Assembly (NCBI GenBank): GCA_005804965.1
Contig: SYOC01000345.1
Coordinates: forward strand, 1 to 37,262
Direction of reading: 5' to 3'
Origin: Pseudomonadota bacterium
GTDB lineage: Bacteria > Desulfobacterota > Binatia > Bin18
DNA length: 37,262 bases
Shown piece by piece: positions 1 to 7,527 of this stretch; within the stretch, counting starts at the first letter, position 1, and every line of letters begins with the position of its first letter. The notes beneath the pieces were generated by a model. It saw only the letters and a program-made list of their open reading frames with translations. It searched no databases and was not told where the DNA came from. The position numbers and the translations under genes were made by a program.

Positions 1-161
1 CTTCGTGCCCTCATTCCCCTGGCTGCGGCGGGGCTCAGAGGTGGTGGTTGTCGTTGTGGGGTTCTCTGGTGGGGGTTTCTTCTCCTTTTTTACACGGCGT
101 TCCAATATTTCCCTGTCGTCTCCTCTTGGATGCACACGGTGTTAAAGTCTCAAATGATCCA

Positions 162-926
162 TCACCGACCGCCCCGCACAGCACGCACGTGGACGTCGAC
201 GACACTGCTACTCTTATTGACGAGGCCCACATTGGGGAGGCCCACAACTTCCTCGGTGAAGCTGACGGTCCATGCGTCTGCCGGGAGGGCGGCGCGTGTA
301 GTAGATGACCAATAGATGGGAGGACCTGCCGCAGTCGGACCAAAAACCGGGTCTATACACGGACTCGTCCCACAGGGAGGCGGCTCCAGCAAAATGGTCT
401 GCAACTCGAGGTGCGTGGGAATACGCCAGTCCTCGAACCCGGCAAAACCTGACTGCGCGTTTGTACTGTTAGTGCGGCCATTGAGCGCAGACAGCCACTC
501 GCCCATTGCGGTATTCCAGAGGTAGGTGTCATTCACACAGTGAAGACAGTTCCCCACCCCTCGGGAATCAAACGAGGTGGAATTACCGGCCACTTTTTTC
601 ACCCACTGGAGCAGAGTGTTGAGGTCACTGACCGTCCCATCGTCGTTATCGATATAGCGGCAGGCCACACCTTTCGCAGCTGCTTTGGTATCCGCCATGG
701 CGATGGCGCTATCGAACTTGGTCTCGCAGAGGGCAAAGTCAAACGGCTTGCCTTGGAGTTTCTTCTCGTGCTCTCTCGCTAGGCAGGTTGCCCGGCTGCG
801 CGCTGCCTTGGCCTTCGCGACTTGGCAGGTCAGCACCGAATCCGCCTGAGCGCTGCTACTCAGCCCCCAAAACCCCAGAGCAAGCGCTATGCCCACCACT
901 ATGGTTTTGCGGTTGATTCTTCTCAT
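162..926 (-). CDS. secreted DUF1566 (Lcl C-terminal) domain protein
   Basis: The start used here gives a 254-residue protein with a signal peptide: basic MRRINRK, a hydrophobic core (IVVGIALALGFWGLSS) and an AQA-D cleavage region, so export is likely. The mature N-terminus has spaced cysteines (CQVAK, ATCLAR, ALCETK, VACRY). The C-terminal half has DUF1566/Lcl hallmarks: DNDDGTVSD, LLQW, EDWRIPTHLEL, IDPVFGP, YWSSTT, and the terminal VRAVRGG. The domain occurs in lectin-like or adhesive secreted proteins, but this protein's role is unknown. GAGGAG precedes ATG 926. A second in-frame ATG at 959, behind an equally good GAGGAGG, would add 11 residues (MQVSIQRGDLP) to the signal n-region, so two starts may be used. 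No operon partner is visible and the gene downstream lies outside the window. The family call is firm; the function is not known. Confidence 0.8.
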   Translation of the reverse strand: MRRINRKTIVVGIALALGFWGLSSSAQADSVLTCQVAKAKAARSRATCLAREHEKKLQGKPFDFALCETKFDSAIAMADTKAAAKGVACRYIDNDDGTVSDLNTLLQWVKKVAGNSTSFDSRGVGNCLHCVNDTYLWNTAMGEWLSALNGRTNSTNAQSGFAGFEDWRIPTHLELQTILLEPPPCGTSPCIDPVFGPTAAGPPIYWSSTTRAALPADAWTVSFTEEVVGLPNVGLVNKSSSVVDVHVRAVRGGR

Positions 927-1224
927 TGGGAGATCTCCTCTTTGAATGCTAACCTGCATAGCTTTCCTCCTCTGTACAGTGGATGCTTCATCAGGGCGTA
1001 TCATCTATCACCGCATCCGTTTCCGCCATAGCCGCCTAACCATTGATTATCCTGTCTTTTCGCCTTGATAACATGCTATTAGCCAGGTTTTCAGGCCGTT
1101 TTGCCCCATGCCTATTATCAACGGTTTCAAAGCGCCATGATGGCAACCCGATATGCCCGACATGATAAGAAGTCAACCGTTAAAATGTCTCTCCAGAATC
1201 CATTCCGAGCGGGTGCCAGCAGGC
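927..1224. other. intergenic stretch upstream of the DUF1566 gene
   Basis: About 300 bases separate the DUF1566 start from the stop of the small coiled-coil gene, both on the minus strand. It holds the two Shine-Dalgarno sites for the alternative DUF1566 starts (around 935-945 and 965-975). No convincing coding region, RNA gene or strong hairpin is visible. A promoter for the DUF1566 gene is expected here but I cannot pick one out with confidence. Confidence 0.4.
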
Positions 1225-1455
1225 TCACCCTTCCGGATACTCCCGCTCCAACTGCGCCAACAAATCTTCGAGACTGCCGGGCTCAGAGGCTGTGGTCTCA
1301 TCCCCGTCTTGCTCGGACGGAGCAGGTGCTTCTGGCGCTGATTGCTTGAGGCGTTCGATTTCTCGCTCGCGCTCGGTAAGCTGCCGGCGGAGGTCATGAA
1401 CCAGCGCAATCAGCTCGCTTGGGGAAAGAGACTCTAACGACACGTCGGTTTGCAT
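1225..1455 (-). CDS. small coiled-coil protein of unknown function
   Basis: A 76-residue acidic protein. Residues 8-40 (SLSPSELIALVHDLRRQL, then TEREREIERLKQ) form an amphipathic helix or coiled coil. A Pro/Ala/Glu-rich linker follows, then a second short helix (SLEDLLAQLEREYP). ATG 1455 is preceded by AAAAGG at good spacing. An in-frame TTG at 1491 would add 12 residues but has no comparable ribosome site. It is divergent from the AmgK-like gene with about 100 bases between them, so the two may share a control region. I do not recognise the family; the helical layout suggests an oligomerisation or partner-binding peptide. Whether it has any part in the neighbouring sugar-recycling step is unknown. 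Confidence 0.55.
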   Translation of the reverse strand: MQTDVSLESLSPSELIALVHDLRRQLTEREREIERLKQSAPEAPAPSEQDGDETTASEPGSLEDLLAQLEREYPEG

Positions 1456-1553
1456 GGGTGCCTTTTCAGCATGAGCCCTCCCAGTTGGCAATCCTTCGTC
1501 GCGACGGTCAGCGGCTTTGACAGGCGTTCCCCAGCTTGGTACTCCGTTCCTCC

Positions 1554-2627
1554 ATGGAGATACAACGACAGCAGGTAATCGAGACCGCGATCAAAACTGT
1601 GTGGGGAGAACAGGCTTCTCTTGCCGGCATGACTCCCCTGACCGGCGATGCGTCGAGTCGCAGTTATGCGCGGGTTTCTCTGCAAGACGCTGGTCCAGCC
1701 ACAACGGTGATGATGATCCTCTCGGGGAGCGGACTCTCGGTGTCCTCGGATGAGTTGGCCGTCTTTGCCGAACCTCTGAAAGAATTGCCGTACCTCAATG
1801 TCTATCGCTTTCTGCGCTCGCTGGGCATGCGTGTGCCGGAAACCTATTATGACGGTAGCCGCGACGGCTTCCTCTTGCTCGAAGACATTGGCGATGCTCC
1901 TCTTCGAGAGGTTGCTGCTGGTAAGTCCGCTCAGGAGGTCGAACAACTCTATCGTCAGGCCATTGATCAACTCGTGCTGCTTCAGGTTGATGGCACGCGC
2001 CGCCGCGACGCAAACTGCATCGCCTTTCAGCAACGCTTCGACCGCCGCTTGTTCATGTGGGAATTCGAGCATTTCATTGAGTGGGGCTTGGAAAAACGCG
2101 AAGGACAGCCGCTGTCTGACACGGAAGGGCGCGAACTCCGCGCTATGTTCGAGCGGATTTCGTCAACGCTTGACCGTGCGCCGACGTTTCTCAATCATCG
2201 CGATTACCACAGTTGGAATTTGTTCGTGCAAGGCGAGCAAGACGACACGATCCGTGTGATCGACTTTCAGGATGCTCTGCTCGCTCCGGCCACGTATGAT
2301 TTGGAAACGCTCTTGAATGACCGCGACACTCCGACGATCATCACCCCAACACTGGAGCACGCACTGGTCGAGTATTACCACGCGGCGTGGACCGCACGTG
2401 GCGGCGACGCGATGTCTCGCGAGCAAGTGTGGGAAGAGTACAACCTCTGCCTGCTACAGAAGGCGTGCAAAGTCGTCGGGCGTTTCTATTTCTTGGAGCT
2501 GGAAAAAGGAAAGACTGGCTACAGCCGCTATATCCCGCCGACGCTGGCGACCGTGCGCCGTGTCGTGGCGCGGCTGCCGCAGTATCGACGCTTGCAAGAG
2601 ATTATTGCCGCGCATTTTCCGGAGTGA
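1554..2627 (+). CDS. amgK: AmgK-like aminoglycoside-phosphotransferase-fold sugar kinase
   Basis: A 357-residue kinase of the APH fold. In the characterised pathway AmgK phosphorylates the anomeric position of N-acetylmuramate or N-acetylglucosamine, making the substrate for MurU and so recycling cell-wall sugars to UDP-MurNAc. Visible motifs: GDASSRSYARV (about 31-41, nucleotide loop), LLLEDIGDAP (about 107-116, hinge), the catalytic loop HRDYHSWN (215-222; Asp217 base, Asn222 metal ligand) and IDFQDA (236-241, second metal Asp). I chose ATG 1554 because the fold begins MEIQRQQVIETA. A TTG six codons upstream is possible and neither start has a strong ribosome site. The stop lies three bases before the MurU-like gene, which makes the AmgK assignment much better than a generic aminoglycoside kinase. 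Substrate remains inferred from that pairing. Confidence 0.8.
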   Translation: MEIQRQQVIETAIKTVWGEQASLAGMTPLTGDASSRSYARVSLQDAGPATTVMMILSGSGLSVSSDELAVFAEPLKELPYLNVYRFLRSLGMRVPETYYDGSRDGFLLLEDIGDAPLREVAAGKSAQEVEQLYRQAIDQLVLLQVDGTRRRDANCIAFQQRFDRRLFMWEFEHFIEWGLEKREGQPLSDTEGRELRAMFERISSTLDRAPTFLNHRDYHSWNLFVQGEQDDTIRVIDFQDALLAPATYDLETLLNDRDTPTIITPTLEHALVEYYHAAWTARGGDAMSREQVWEEYNLCLLQKACKVVGRFYFLELEKGKTGYSRYIPPTLATVRRVVARLPQYRRLQEIIAAHFPE

Positions 2628-2630
2628 GCT

Positions 2631-3368
2631 ATGCGAGGCATGATCCTGGCCGCTGGCTTTGGTACACGGCTGCAACCGCTGACGCACACCACGCCGAAAG
2701 CGTTGGTGCCGGTGGCTGGTCGTCCGTTGATCGAATACAGCCTGCTCTTCCTCCGTGCTCACGGCATTACTGAGGTGGTCATCAATTTACACCATTTGGG
2801 TGAGGCGATTCGCGCGACGTTGGGCGACGGCCAGCGCTACGGTATGCAGATCTTCTATTCTCCAGAAGATCCCATTCTTGAGGCAGGCGGGGGCATCAAA
2901 AACGCGCAATCGCTGCTCGCTGACGATACGTTCGTGGTGCTCAACTGCGACACGATTCTTGATCTCAATCTCCATGCCGTTCTCGCTTTTCACCGCCAGC
3001 ATCGTGCCATGGTGACGCTGGTCTTACGCCCAGATGCCAATGTCGAGCAGTATGGCGTGTTGGAAACCAACGCACAGGGGCAGATTCGCCGGATTCGCGA
3101 TCATACGCTTGCTATCGAAGAGGCGCGGTCGCGCTACATATTCACCGGCTTACAAATTCTTGAGCCGCGCATCTTTGATTTTATGCCGGAGGTGAAGCCG
3201 TTTAGCACCACGCGCGAAACTTATCCGCGCATGATGCACGCTGGAGAAGCGCTCTATGGATTCGTACATACCGGCGCTTGGCTCGTGGTCGATGACGAAG
3301 CCGGGCGACAGCACGCGACGCAGGTTCTCGCTTCTGGGCAGGTCAAGCTGTCGTATTTGCAGCCTTGA
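2631..3368 (+). CDS. murU: MurU-like sugar-1-phosphate nucleotidyltransferase
   Basis: A 245-residue Rossmann-like nucleotidyltransferase. The family transfers a nucleoside monophosphate from NTP to a sugar 1-phosphate; MurU makes UDP-MurNAc from MurNAc-alpha-1-phosphate. Residues 6-18 carry the signature LAAGFGTRLQPLT, Lys23 of PKALVP is the usual substrate-contacting lysine, and VVLNCD with Asp107 is the metal-binding aspartate. The length is typical of short MurU-type enzymes that lack the left-handed beta-helix domain of GlmU. GGAG at the end of amgK serves as its ribosome site, so the two genes are probably translationally coupled. No AnmK or MupP gene lies in the window. Mannose-1-phosphate guanylyltransferase is the main alternative reading, but the kinase neighbour argues for MurU. 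Confidence 0.8.
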   Translation: MRGMILAAGFGTRLQPLTHTTPKALVPVAGRPLIEYSLLFLRAHGITEVVINLHHLGEAIRATLGDGQRYGMQIFYSPEDPILEAGGGIKNAQSLLADDTFVVLNCDTILDLNLHAVLAFHRQHRAMVTLVLRPDANVEQYGVLETNAQGQIRRIRDHTLAIEEARSRYIFTGLQILEPRIFDFMPEVKPFSTTRETYPRMMHAGEALYGFVHTGAWLVVDDEAGRQHATQVLASGQVKLSYLQP

Positions 3369-3383
3369 CCCTTGTGCTGTCCG

Positions 3384-4673
3384 TTAGCCTTCGGCCTCCA
3401 ATGGAACAGGGCGAAGCAATGGAGTTTCCTCGCGCAAAGGTGCCGGCACGACCAGGAAATACAAAACCAGAAAAGAGATCAGGGCAACACCGGCAGCAAC
3501 GAGGAACGGCACGGCCCAGGAGCCAGAGCCGGAGACGAAAAATCCCGCGCTCATGGGACCGAAAATCCCAGCGAGATTTCCTGCGCAGTTCATGACGCCA
3601 GCAATAACGCCGACCTGTTGAGAGTCCAGCTCACGCGGGACTGACCAAAATCCGCCGCCAGCGGCGTTCGCGAGCATGAGGTACAGCGTCAGGCACGCAA
3701 TCGACACCCATGCCCAAGGTACGAGTGCAGCAGCCACGAGAAAAGGAATGGCCGCCGCGATGCACAGTGCTGGTCCTTGGGCGCGTGCGACACGGAGGCT
3801 GAAACCAGAACGCAAAAGCAGATCGGAAAGAAACCCTCCGCCGACGAGACCAGCAAAACTCGCGAAGGTCGGAATCATGCCAATCCATCCCATGGCTTGC
3901 ATGGAAAATCCGCGTGCTTTGACCATGTAGGTCGGCAACCAGAACACGATCATCCACAAGCCGTAGACCAAACACAGAAAGGCGAGGGAGAGGAACAATA
4001 CCGGAGGCTGCTTCAGCACATGCCAAAAGGACGGATTAGAGTCGGATCGCGAGGAAAGCCCGGCTTCGATGTGATGCAACTCGGCTTCGGTCACTTTGGG
4101 ATGCTCAGCTGGAGTGTTCGTTGCGTAGGCCAGCCATACTAGAAGCCAGAGACCGCCGAGCGCAGCGTTGAAATAGAAGGCGGCTGGCCAGGAAAACGTC
4201 AACACGATCCAGGTGATGACCGGGTACGAGAGCGTTTGTCCGATGTACACTCCCGAGAGACTCATTGTCTGTGCACGACTGTATTCTGTGCGAGGAATCC
4301 AGCGTGAGTTGAGTGAGGCGTAGGCGGGGAAAGTCACGGACTCGAACAACCCGACGCTGAAACGGAGGGCCAGCATGAGGCCAAAAGCGAGACCTCCCAG
4401 TGGCGTCAGCGCCGTAAATAATGAGAAGCCTACACATGCCCAAGCAATGACATATTTAGCACCCCAGCGGTCAGCCAGAACCCCGCCAGGAATTTGCAAG
4501 ATGCCGTAGCCGAAGAGAAAGGCAGAGAAGATCAGACCGAAGCGTGCTTCTTCCCACCCCAGCGCTGCCATCATCGACGGTGCTGCAACCGAGATATTGA
4601 CGCGGTCGGCGTAATTGATCGCACTGCCAACCGCAAGAAGTCCTACAAGTTTATGACGTACCGGCCAAGCCAT
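3384..4673 (-). CDS. MFS transporter, anion:cation symporter (ACS) type
   Basis: A 429-residue inner-membrane carrier with about twelve hydrophobic segments in two six-helix halves and a hydrophilic central loop near TPAEHPKVTEAELHHIEAGL. The N-terminus has the ACS pattern NYADRVNISVAAP (helix 1), and the loop between helices 2 and 3 reads GGVLADRWGAKYVI, the MFS signature. FPAYASLNSRWIP in helix 4-5 is also typical of ACS carriers for organic acids such as hexuronates, galactonate, tartrate or phthalate. The solute cannot be read from the sequence. ATG 4673 follows a strong AGGAGGG. The gene converges on murU with 15 bases between the stops. It is not obviously in an operon with the amidotransferase upstream (about 80 bases). 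Confidence 0.87.
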   Translation of the reverse strand: MAWPVRHKLVGLLAVGSAINYADRVNISVAAPSMMAALGWEEARFGLIFSAFLFGYGILQIPGGVLADRWGAKYVIAWACVGFSLFTALTPLGGLAFGLMLALRFSVGLFESVTFPAYASLNSRWIPRTEYSRAQTMSLSGVYIGQTLSYPVITWIVLTFSWPAAFYFNAALGGLWLLVWLAYATNTPAEHPKVTEAELHHIEAGLSSRSDSNPSFWHVLKQPPVLFLSLAFLCLVYGLWMIVFWLPTYMVKARGFSMQAMGWIGMIPTFASFAGLVGGGFLSDLLLRSGFSLRVARAQGPALCIAAAIPFLVAAALVPWAWVSIACLTLYLMLANAAGGGFWSVPRELDSQQVGVIAGVMNCAGNLAGIFGPMSAGFFVSGSGSWAVPFLVAAGVALISFLVLYFLVVPAPLREETPLLRPVPLEAEG

Positions 4674-4755
4674 GAGTCCCTCCTTTGGGCCTGGGAAGCC
4701 GAACGGGGGGATTGTACAGCAAGGGGAGTGCAGAGGTCAAAAAAAGTGGTGGCGC

Positions 4756-5496
4756 TTAGAGCGACTGCCGCTCTTTCACAATCTGGACGAAATTTTCCAA
4801 GCAACGTTGCGCCTCCGGTGCCTCGCGTACGGAGGAGAGCAGCCAGCCACGCAGCGGATCAATACAGGCGTTCCAGCGCGGGAACGATTCCGGCGGGAGA
4901 CGGTCCGCCAAGGAATAGATCAGATTAGATACAATGGTGGGCGTAAACTCGGGATGGAACTGCGTCCCCCAAATAGTATCGCCGAGGCGGAAGGACTGAT
5001 AAGGAGAATGTTCGTTATGCGCTAGAGAAACGGCACCTGGTGGGAGTGCCGTCACAACATCGCCATGGCTCATGTGCGCCGTGAACGCCTCCGGTAGATC
5101 CGAGAAGAGCGGGTCACTCTTTCCTTCATTGGTCAACGTGAGCCGCACGGTGCCGAGCTCCCAACCGTGGCGACATTTTTCCACCGTGCCGCCGAAGGTC
5201 TGCGCCAGCAGTTGATGCCCGAAGCAGACGCCGTAGAGCGGGATGGAGCGATCCGCCGCGCGGCGCAGAAAATCCTCACTGCGAGCAATCCATGCTTCGT
5301 TGTCGTAGGTCGAGGCTGGTGAGCCGGTGATAATCACCCCGGCCCAGTCGGATGCAGGCAACTCATCTGTTTGGGCATCGACCACCACAAACGGCTCCTC
5401 GCCCACAATGTTCAAGAAAGCGCGTTCATAGGGGCCGAGATTGTCGAAAACTCGGCGTGGGAGTTCGCCGGTTTTGAGGATGAGGATAGGTTTCAT
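4756..5496 (-). CDS. class I glutamine amidotransferase-like protein
   Basis: A 246-residue stand-alone GATase1 domain that should release ammonia from glutamine, or hydrolyse a gamma-glutamyl compound. The nucleophile elbow reads YGVCFGHQLLAQ with Cys91, and the His-Glu pair is in GTQFHPEF (His181, Glu183), so the triad is complete. The oxyanion-region motif GVIITGSPAS is also present. Stand-alone GMP-synthase-like members of this size often have no synthetase partner, and none is nearby. I set the start at ATG 5496 (MKPILILKTGELP), where the domain begins. An in-frame GTG at 5532 would add 12 residues. Neither has a strong Shine-Dalgarno. The substrate is unknown. Confidence 0.82.
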   Translation of the reverse strand: MKPILILKTGELPRRVFDNLGPYERAFLNIVGEEPFVVVDAQTDELPASDWAGVIITGSPASTYDNEAWIARSEDFLRRAADRSIPLYGVCFGHQLLAQTFGGTVEKCRHGWELGTVRLTLTNEGKSDPLFSDLPEAFTAHMSHGDVVTALPPGAVSLAHNEHSPYQSFRLGDTIWGTQFHPEFTPTIVSNLIYSLADRLPPESFPRWNACIDPLRGWLLSSVREAPEAQRCLENFVQIVKERQSL

Positions 5497-5557
5497 CTGT
5501 TTTGACCAATCATTTGTTCTTCTCGTCTGCACGAAACGTCATTTCTTCTGCCCTACC

Positions 5558-5944
5558 TTACCACACGACAACTACCTCATAACTACCAAACACCGGGTCC
5601 GTGGTCACAATGGGCACGTCGAGGATACGCGCTTGGGCGATGAGCATGCGATCAGACGGATCACGATGCGGCCCAGGCAAGCGACCCGCTAACAGCGCAT
5701 GCGCAACGGAAACGTCAAGGGCAATGAACCGGGCCTTTTGTACGTACGCTGCGAATTGATCAACGATATCACCAGCCTCTGGCAATTTACCAAGCCGATG
5801 CTTGGTTGAAATTTCCCACGCCGACGCGGCGCTCACGAGGATCTCGTTCTCTGGCGTGGCAATCGTTTCCCGGGCTTGCTGGGAGAGCTTCGGATCATCA
5901 AAGAGCCACCACAGGAGCGTATGAGTATCGAGCAAGTACCTCAT
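5558..5944 (-). CDS. vapC: VapC-like PIN-domain toxin
   Basis: A 128-residue PIN-domain ribonuclease, the toxin of a type II pair; family members cut tRNA or rRNA in a Mg-dependent way. The acidic site is visible: Asp6 in YLLDTHTLLWW, Glu in SAASAWEISTKHRLGKL, the DRMLIAQA segment and a final VPIVTTDP aspartate. Length and motifs fit the VapC subgroup that starts with LLDTHTLLW. ATG 5944 overlaps the antitoxin stop as TAATG, the common arrangement for coupled translation. Another ATG three codons upstream (5953) is possible. The C-terminus (SYEVVVVW) looks intact. It lies directly downstream of its antitoxin. Confidence 0.86.
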   Translation of the reverse strand: MRYLLDTHTLLWWLFDDPKLSQQARETIATPENEILVSAASAWEISTKHRLGKLPEAGDIVDQFAAYVQKARFIALDVSVAHALLAGRLPGPHRDPSDRMLIAQARILDVPIVTTDPVFGSYEVVVVW

Positions 5945-6168
5945 TATTCCCATGCCTTTAACTCATCCGCTGGCAGGGGGTCGAAAAACGCATCGGTGAC
6001 CTTTCCTTGCGCAATGCCGGGAACCCGTGGGCCGTGTTCTCCGAGGGGCGTTAACCGGGCAACCGGCTGATTATTTTCGATGATAACGACCTCTTCATGA
6101 GGCTGGAGAGCATGGATCAAGTCCGACAGTTTGACTTGCGCTTCTTCAATCGTGACGATTGCCATCAT
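5944..6168 (-). CDS. Phd/YefM-family antitoxin partner of VapC
   Basis: A 74-residue antitoxin. The N-terminal half has the Phd/YefM pattern: IVTIEEAQVKLSDLIHAL (helix and swap region), EEVVIIENNQPVARLTPL (the strand motif of this fold). This half normally dimerises and binds the operon operator. The C-terminal tail (DAFFDPLPADELKAWE) is the part that would thread into the toxin site. AGGAG precedes two consecutive ATG codons (6168 and 6165); the second has the more usual spacing. It is the first gene of the pair. I could not identify a clear operator upstream, where the region is AT-rich and runs into the cyclase remnant. Confidence 0.85.
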   Translation of the reverse strand: MMAIVTIEEAQVKLSDLIHALQPHEEVVIIENNQPVARLTPLGEHGPRVPGIAQGKVTDAFFDPLPADELKAWE

Positions 6169-6226
6169 GGACTCCTGTCGTAGTCGAGGACTGTTTGCAG
6201 AGACGGTTGGGTTCTTTTATCTAACA

Positions 6227-6388
6227 TCAGACAAGGCTTTCCAGCAGCATCTTGGCCTTTTGCAGATCTTTCGTGTCAAACCCTCGCTCGTTTTGCGGAC
6301 GATATCAAAAGCTTCGGCCCCGGTAGGAGACGCGCTTCTCCCGCTCTAGCAGTTCTTGGATTTGCCCGAGCACCTCGTCGAACGTCAT
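6227..6388 (-). pseudogene. remnant of a large adenylate cyclase/AAA-ATPase gene: two ends joined
   Basis: Starting at ATG 6388, behind AAAGGTGG, the sequence reads MTFDEVLGQIQELLEREK, RVSYRGRSF and a TGA at 6305-6307. Reading on in the same frame gives YRPQNER, then GFDTKDLQKAKMLLESLV and a stop at 6227. From memory, the large class III cyclase/predicted-ATPase proteins common in such genomes start with MTF(D/E)EVL...LLQR..RVSYR and end with EGFDT.DL.(D/E)AK.LL.EL. If so, about a thousand codons of the middle are gone and only the first 25 and last 20 or so residues remain. It sits 11 bases downstream of the SDR gene and next to the toxin-antitoxin pair. Family attribution rests on memory of these termini and needs a search. 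Confidence 0.5.
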
Positions 6389-6399
6389 GACGCCACCTT

Positions 6400-7503
6400 T
6401 TACCGCTCCCGATGATCGCGTTGTTGTCCCGGCGCTTTGGGATGCGCGTACGGATGCGGGCGGCTGGTGTCGATGTTAAACGGGACTGCGGCTAGTTTCT
6501 CCAGACACTCTTTGTACACGGCGATGAGGCGATCTTCGCCAGCGTAGTCAAAGGGATCTTGCAGCCGCTTTTCGATCTCACCGCCATGCTCGGGTTGATT
6601 CTTCAGGTACCACTGGACGGTTTTTTCGAGGCCCTGTTCCGGCGTGTACAGATCCTTGTAACCGATTTCGTTTTTAATCTTCGCGAGGTCCATCAAACGA
6701 TGATGCGACGAGTCTTGTAGCGCCATGGGTTTGGCGGGCGTGGCGACGGCGTTCGGTATCTCGACAATCTCCCACTGATGGTTCATCGCTCGGGCAATCA
6801 CTTCGACGACCTGCCGTAAGGTCAGCGTCTGTTCGTCACCACAGTTGTAGATTTGCCCAGCGGACTCTTTTGGCTTATCGGCGGACAACAGCACGGCGTG
6901 GGCAAGATTCTCGGCGTAGCCATGCGTAGACAGAGTGAGGCCGCCATCGGGCACGATAATATGCGGACGCTTATCGAGAATACGGCGCATGATGCACCAT
7001 TCGCGCGGAATGAGTTGGTAAGGACCATACACGTATGGATAGCGGAAATAGGCGGCGGTCGGATGGCACTTCAATACTTCTTGTTCAGTTGAAGCAATGA
7101 GATAAGAGAAGCGTAGTTCTTCCTCACTTTCCACTACCGGAAAATCTTCCGGCGTGGGATTCGGCAGTCCTGAAGGAGAAAGCACGTGCGGCTGCATGAA
7201 GCCACGGTAGGCAGCCACGCCGCCGACGCCGATGAAACGCCCCATCTTGCCGACTAAGGCTTCGGCCACGAACCGAATACGACCGTACGTTACTACCGCC
7301 AGATCAAAGGTTCGGTTTCCCAAGGCTTCATCAATGGTCTCACGAAAATGTGGATCGCCATGAATATGCTCGACCTCGGGCGGAATCTCGGGAATTTCGT
7401 GCGTCCCACGATGGAAGATCGTGACTTGATAGCCGCGTTGCAGTAACCCATTGACGATATATGGACCTGTCGGCCCCGTGCCCCCGACAACTAATGCTTT
7501 CAT
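6400..7503 (-). CDS. NAD(P)-binding extended SDR (epimerase/dehydratase-like) protein
   Basis: A 367-residue Rossmann-fold protein. The N-terminus reads MKALVVGGTGPTGPYIVNGL, the GxxGxxG dinucleotide loop of extended SDRs, followed by the strand-end HRG that often indicates NADP. Later landmarks are RYPYVYGPY and the substrate-domain end SAGQIYNCGDEQTLT. The usual YxxxK catalytic pair is not obvious: the equivalent place reads SYLIASTEQE, as in atypical SDRs that bind nucleotide without classic dehydrogenase chemistry. The C-terminal tail beyond about 320 is extra. ATG 7503 has GGGAGG upstream. It is 24 bases downstream of the CocE-like gene, so the two are probably co-transcribed. The reaction is not known. 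Confidence 0.78.
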   Translation of the reverse strand: MKALVVGGTGPTGPYIVNGLLQRGYQVTIFHRGTHEIPEIPPEVEHIHGDPHFRETIDEALGNRTFDLAVVTYGRIRFVAEALVGKMGRFIGVGGVAAYRGFMQPHVLSPSGLPNPTPEDFPVVESEEELRFSYLIASTEQEVLKCHPTAAYFRYPYVYGPYQLIPREWCIMRRILDKRPHIIVPDGGLTLSTHGYAENLAHAVLLSADKPKESAGQIYNCGDEQTLTLRQVVEVIARAMNHQWEIVEIPNAVATPAKPMALQDSSHHRLMDLAKIKNEIGYKDLYTPEQGLEKTVQWYLKNQPEHGGEIEKRLQDPFDYAGEDRLIAVYKECLEKLAAVPFNIDTSRPHPYAHPKAPGQQRDHRER

Positions 7504-7527
7504 ATGCCTCCCTTTTGACGTTGTGAT

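Noticed and set aside
1536-1553. TTG start for amgK, six codons upstream of the chosen ATG
   Set aside because: It adds residues outside the fold and has no better ribosome site.
1434-2072. A 212-codon reading frame on the minus strand inside amgK
   Set aside because: It is antisense to a clearly conserved kinase, has no recognisable domain and follows the codon phase of the real gene.
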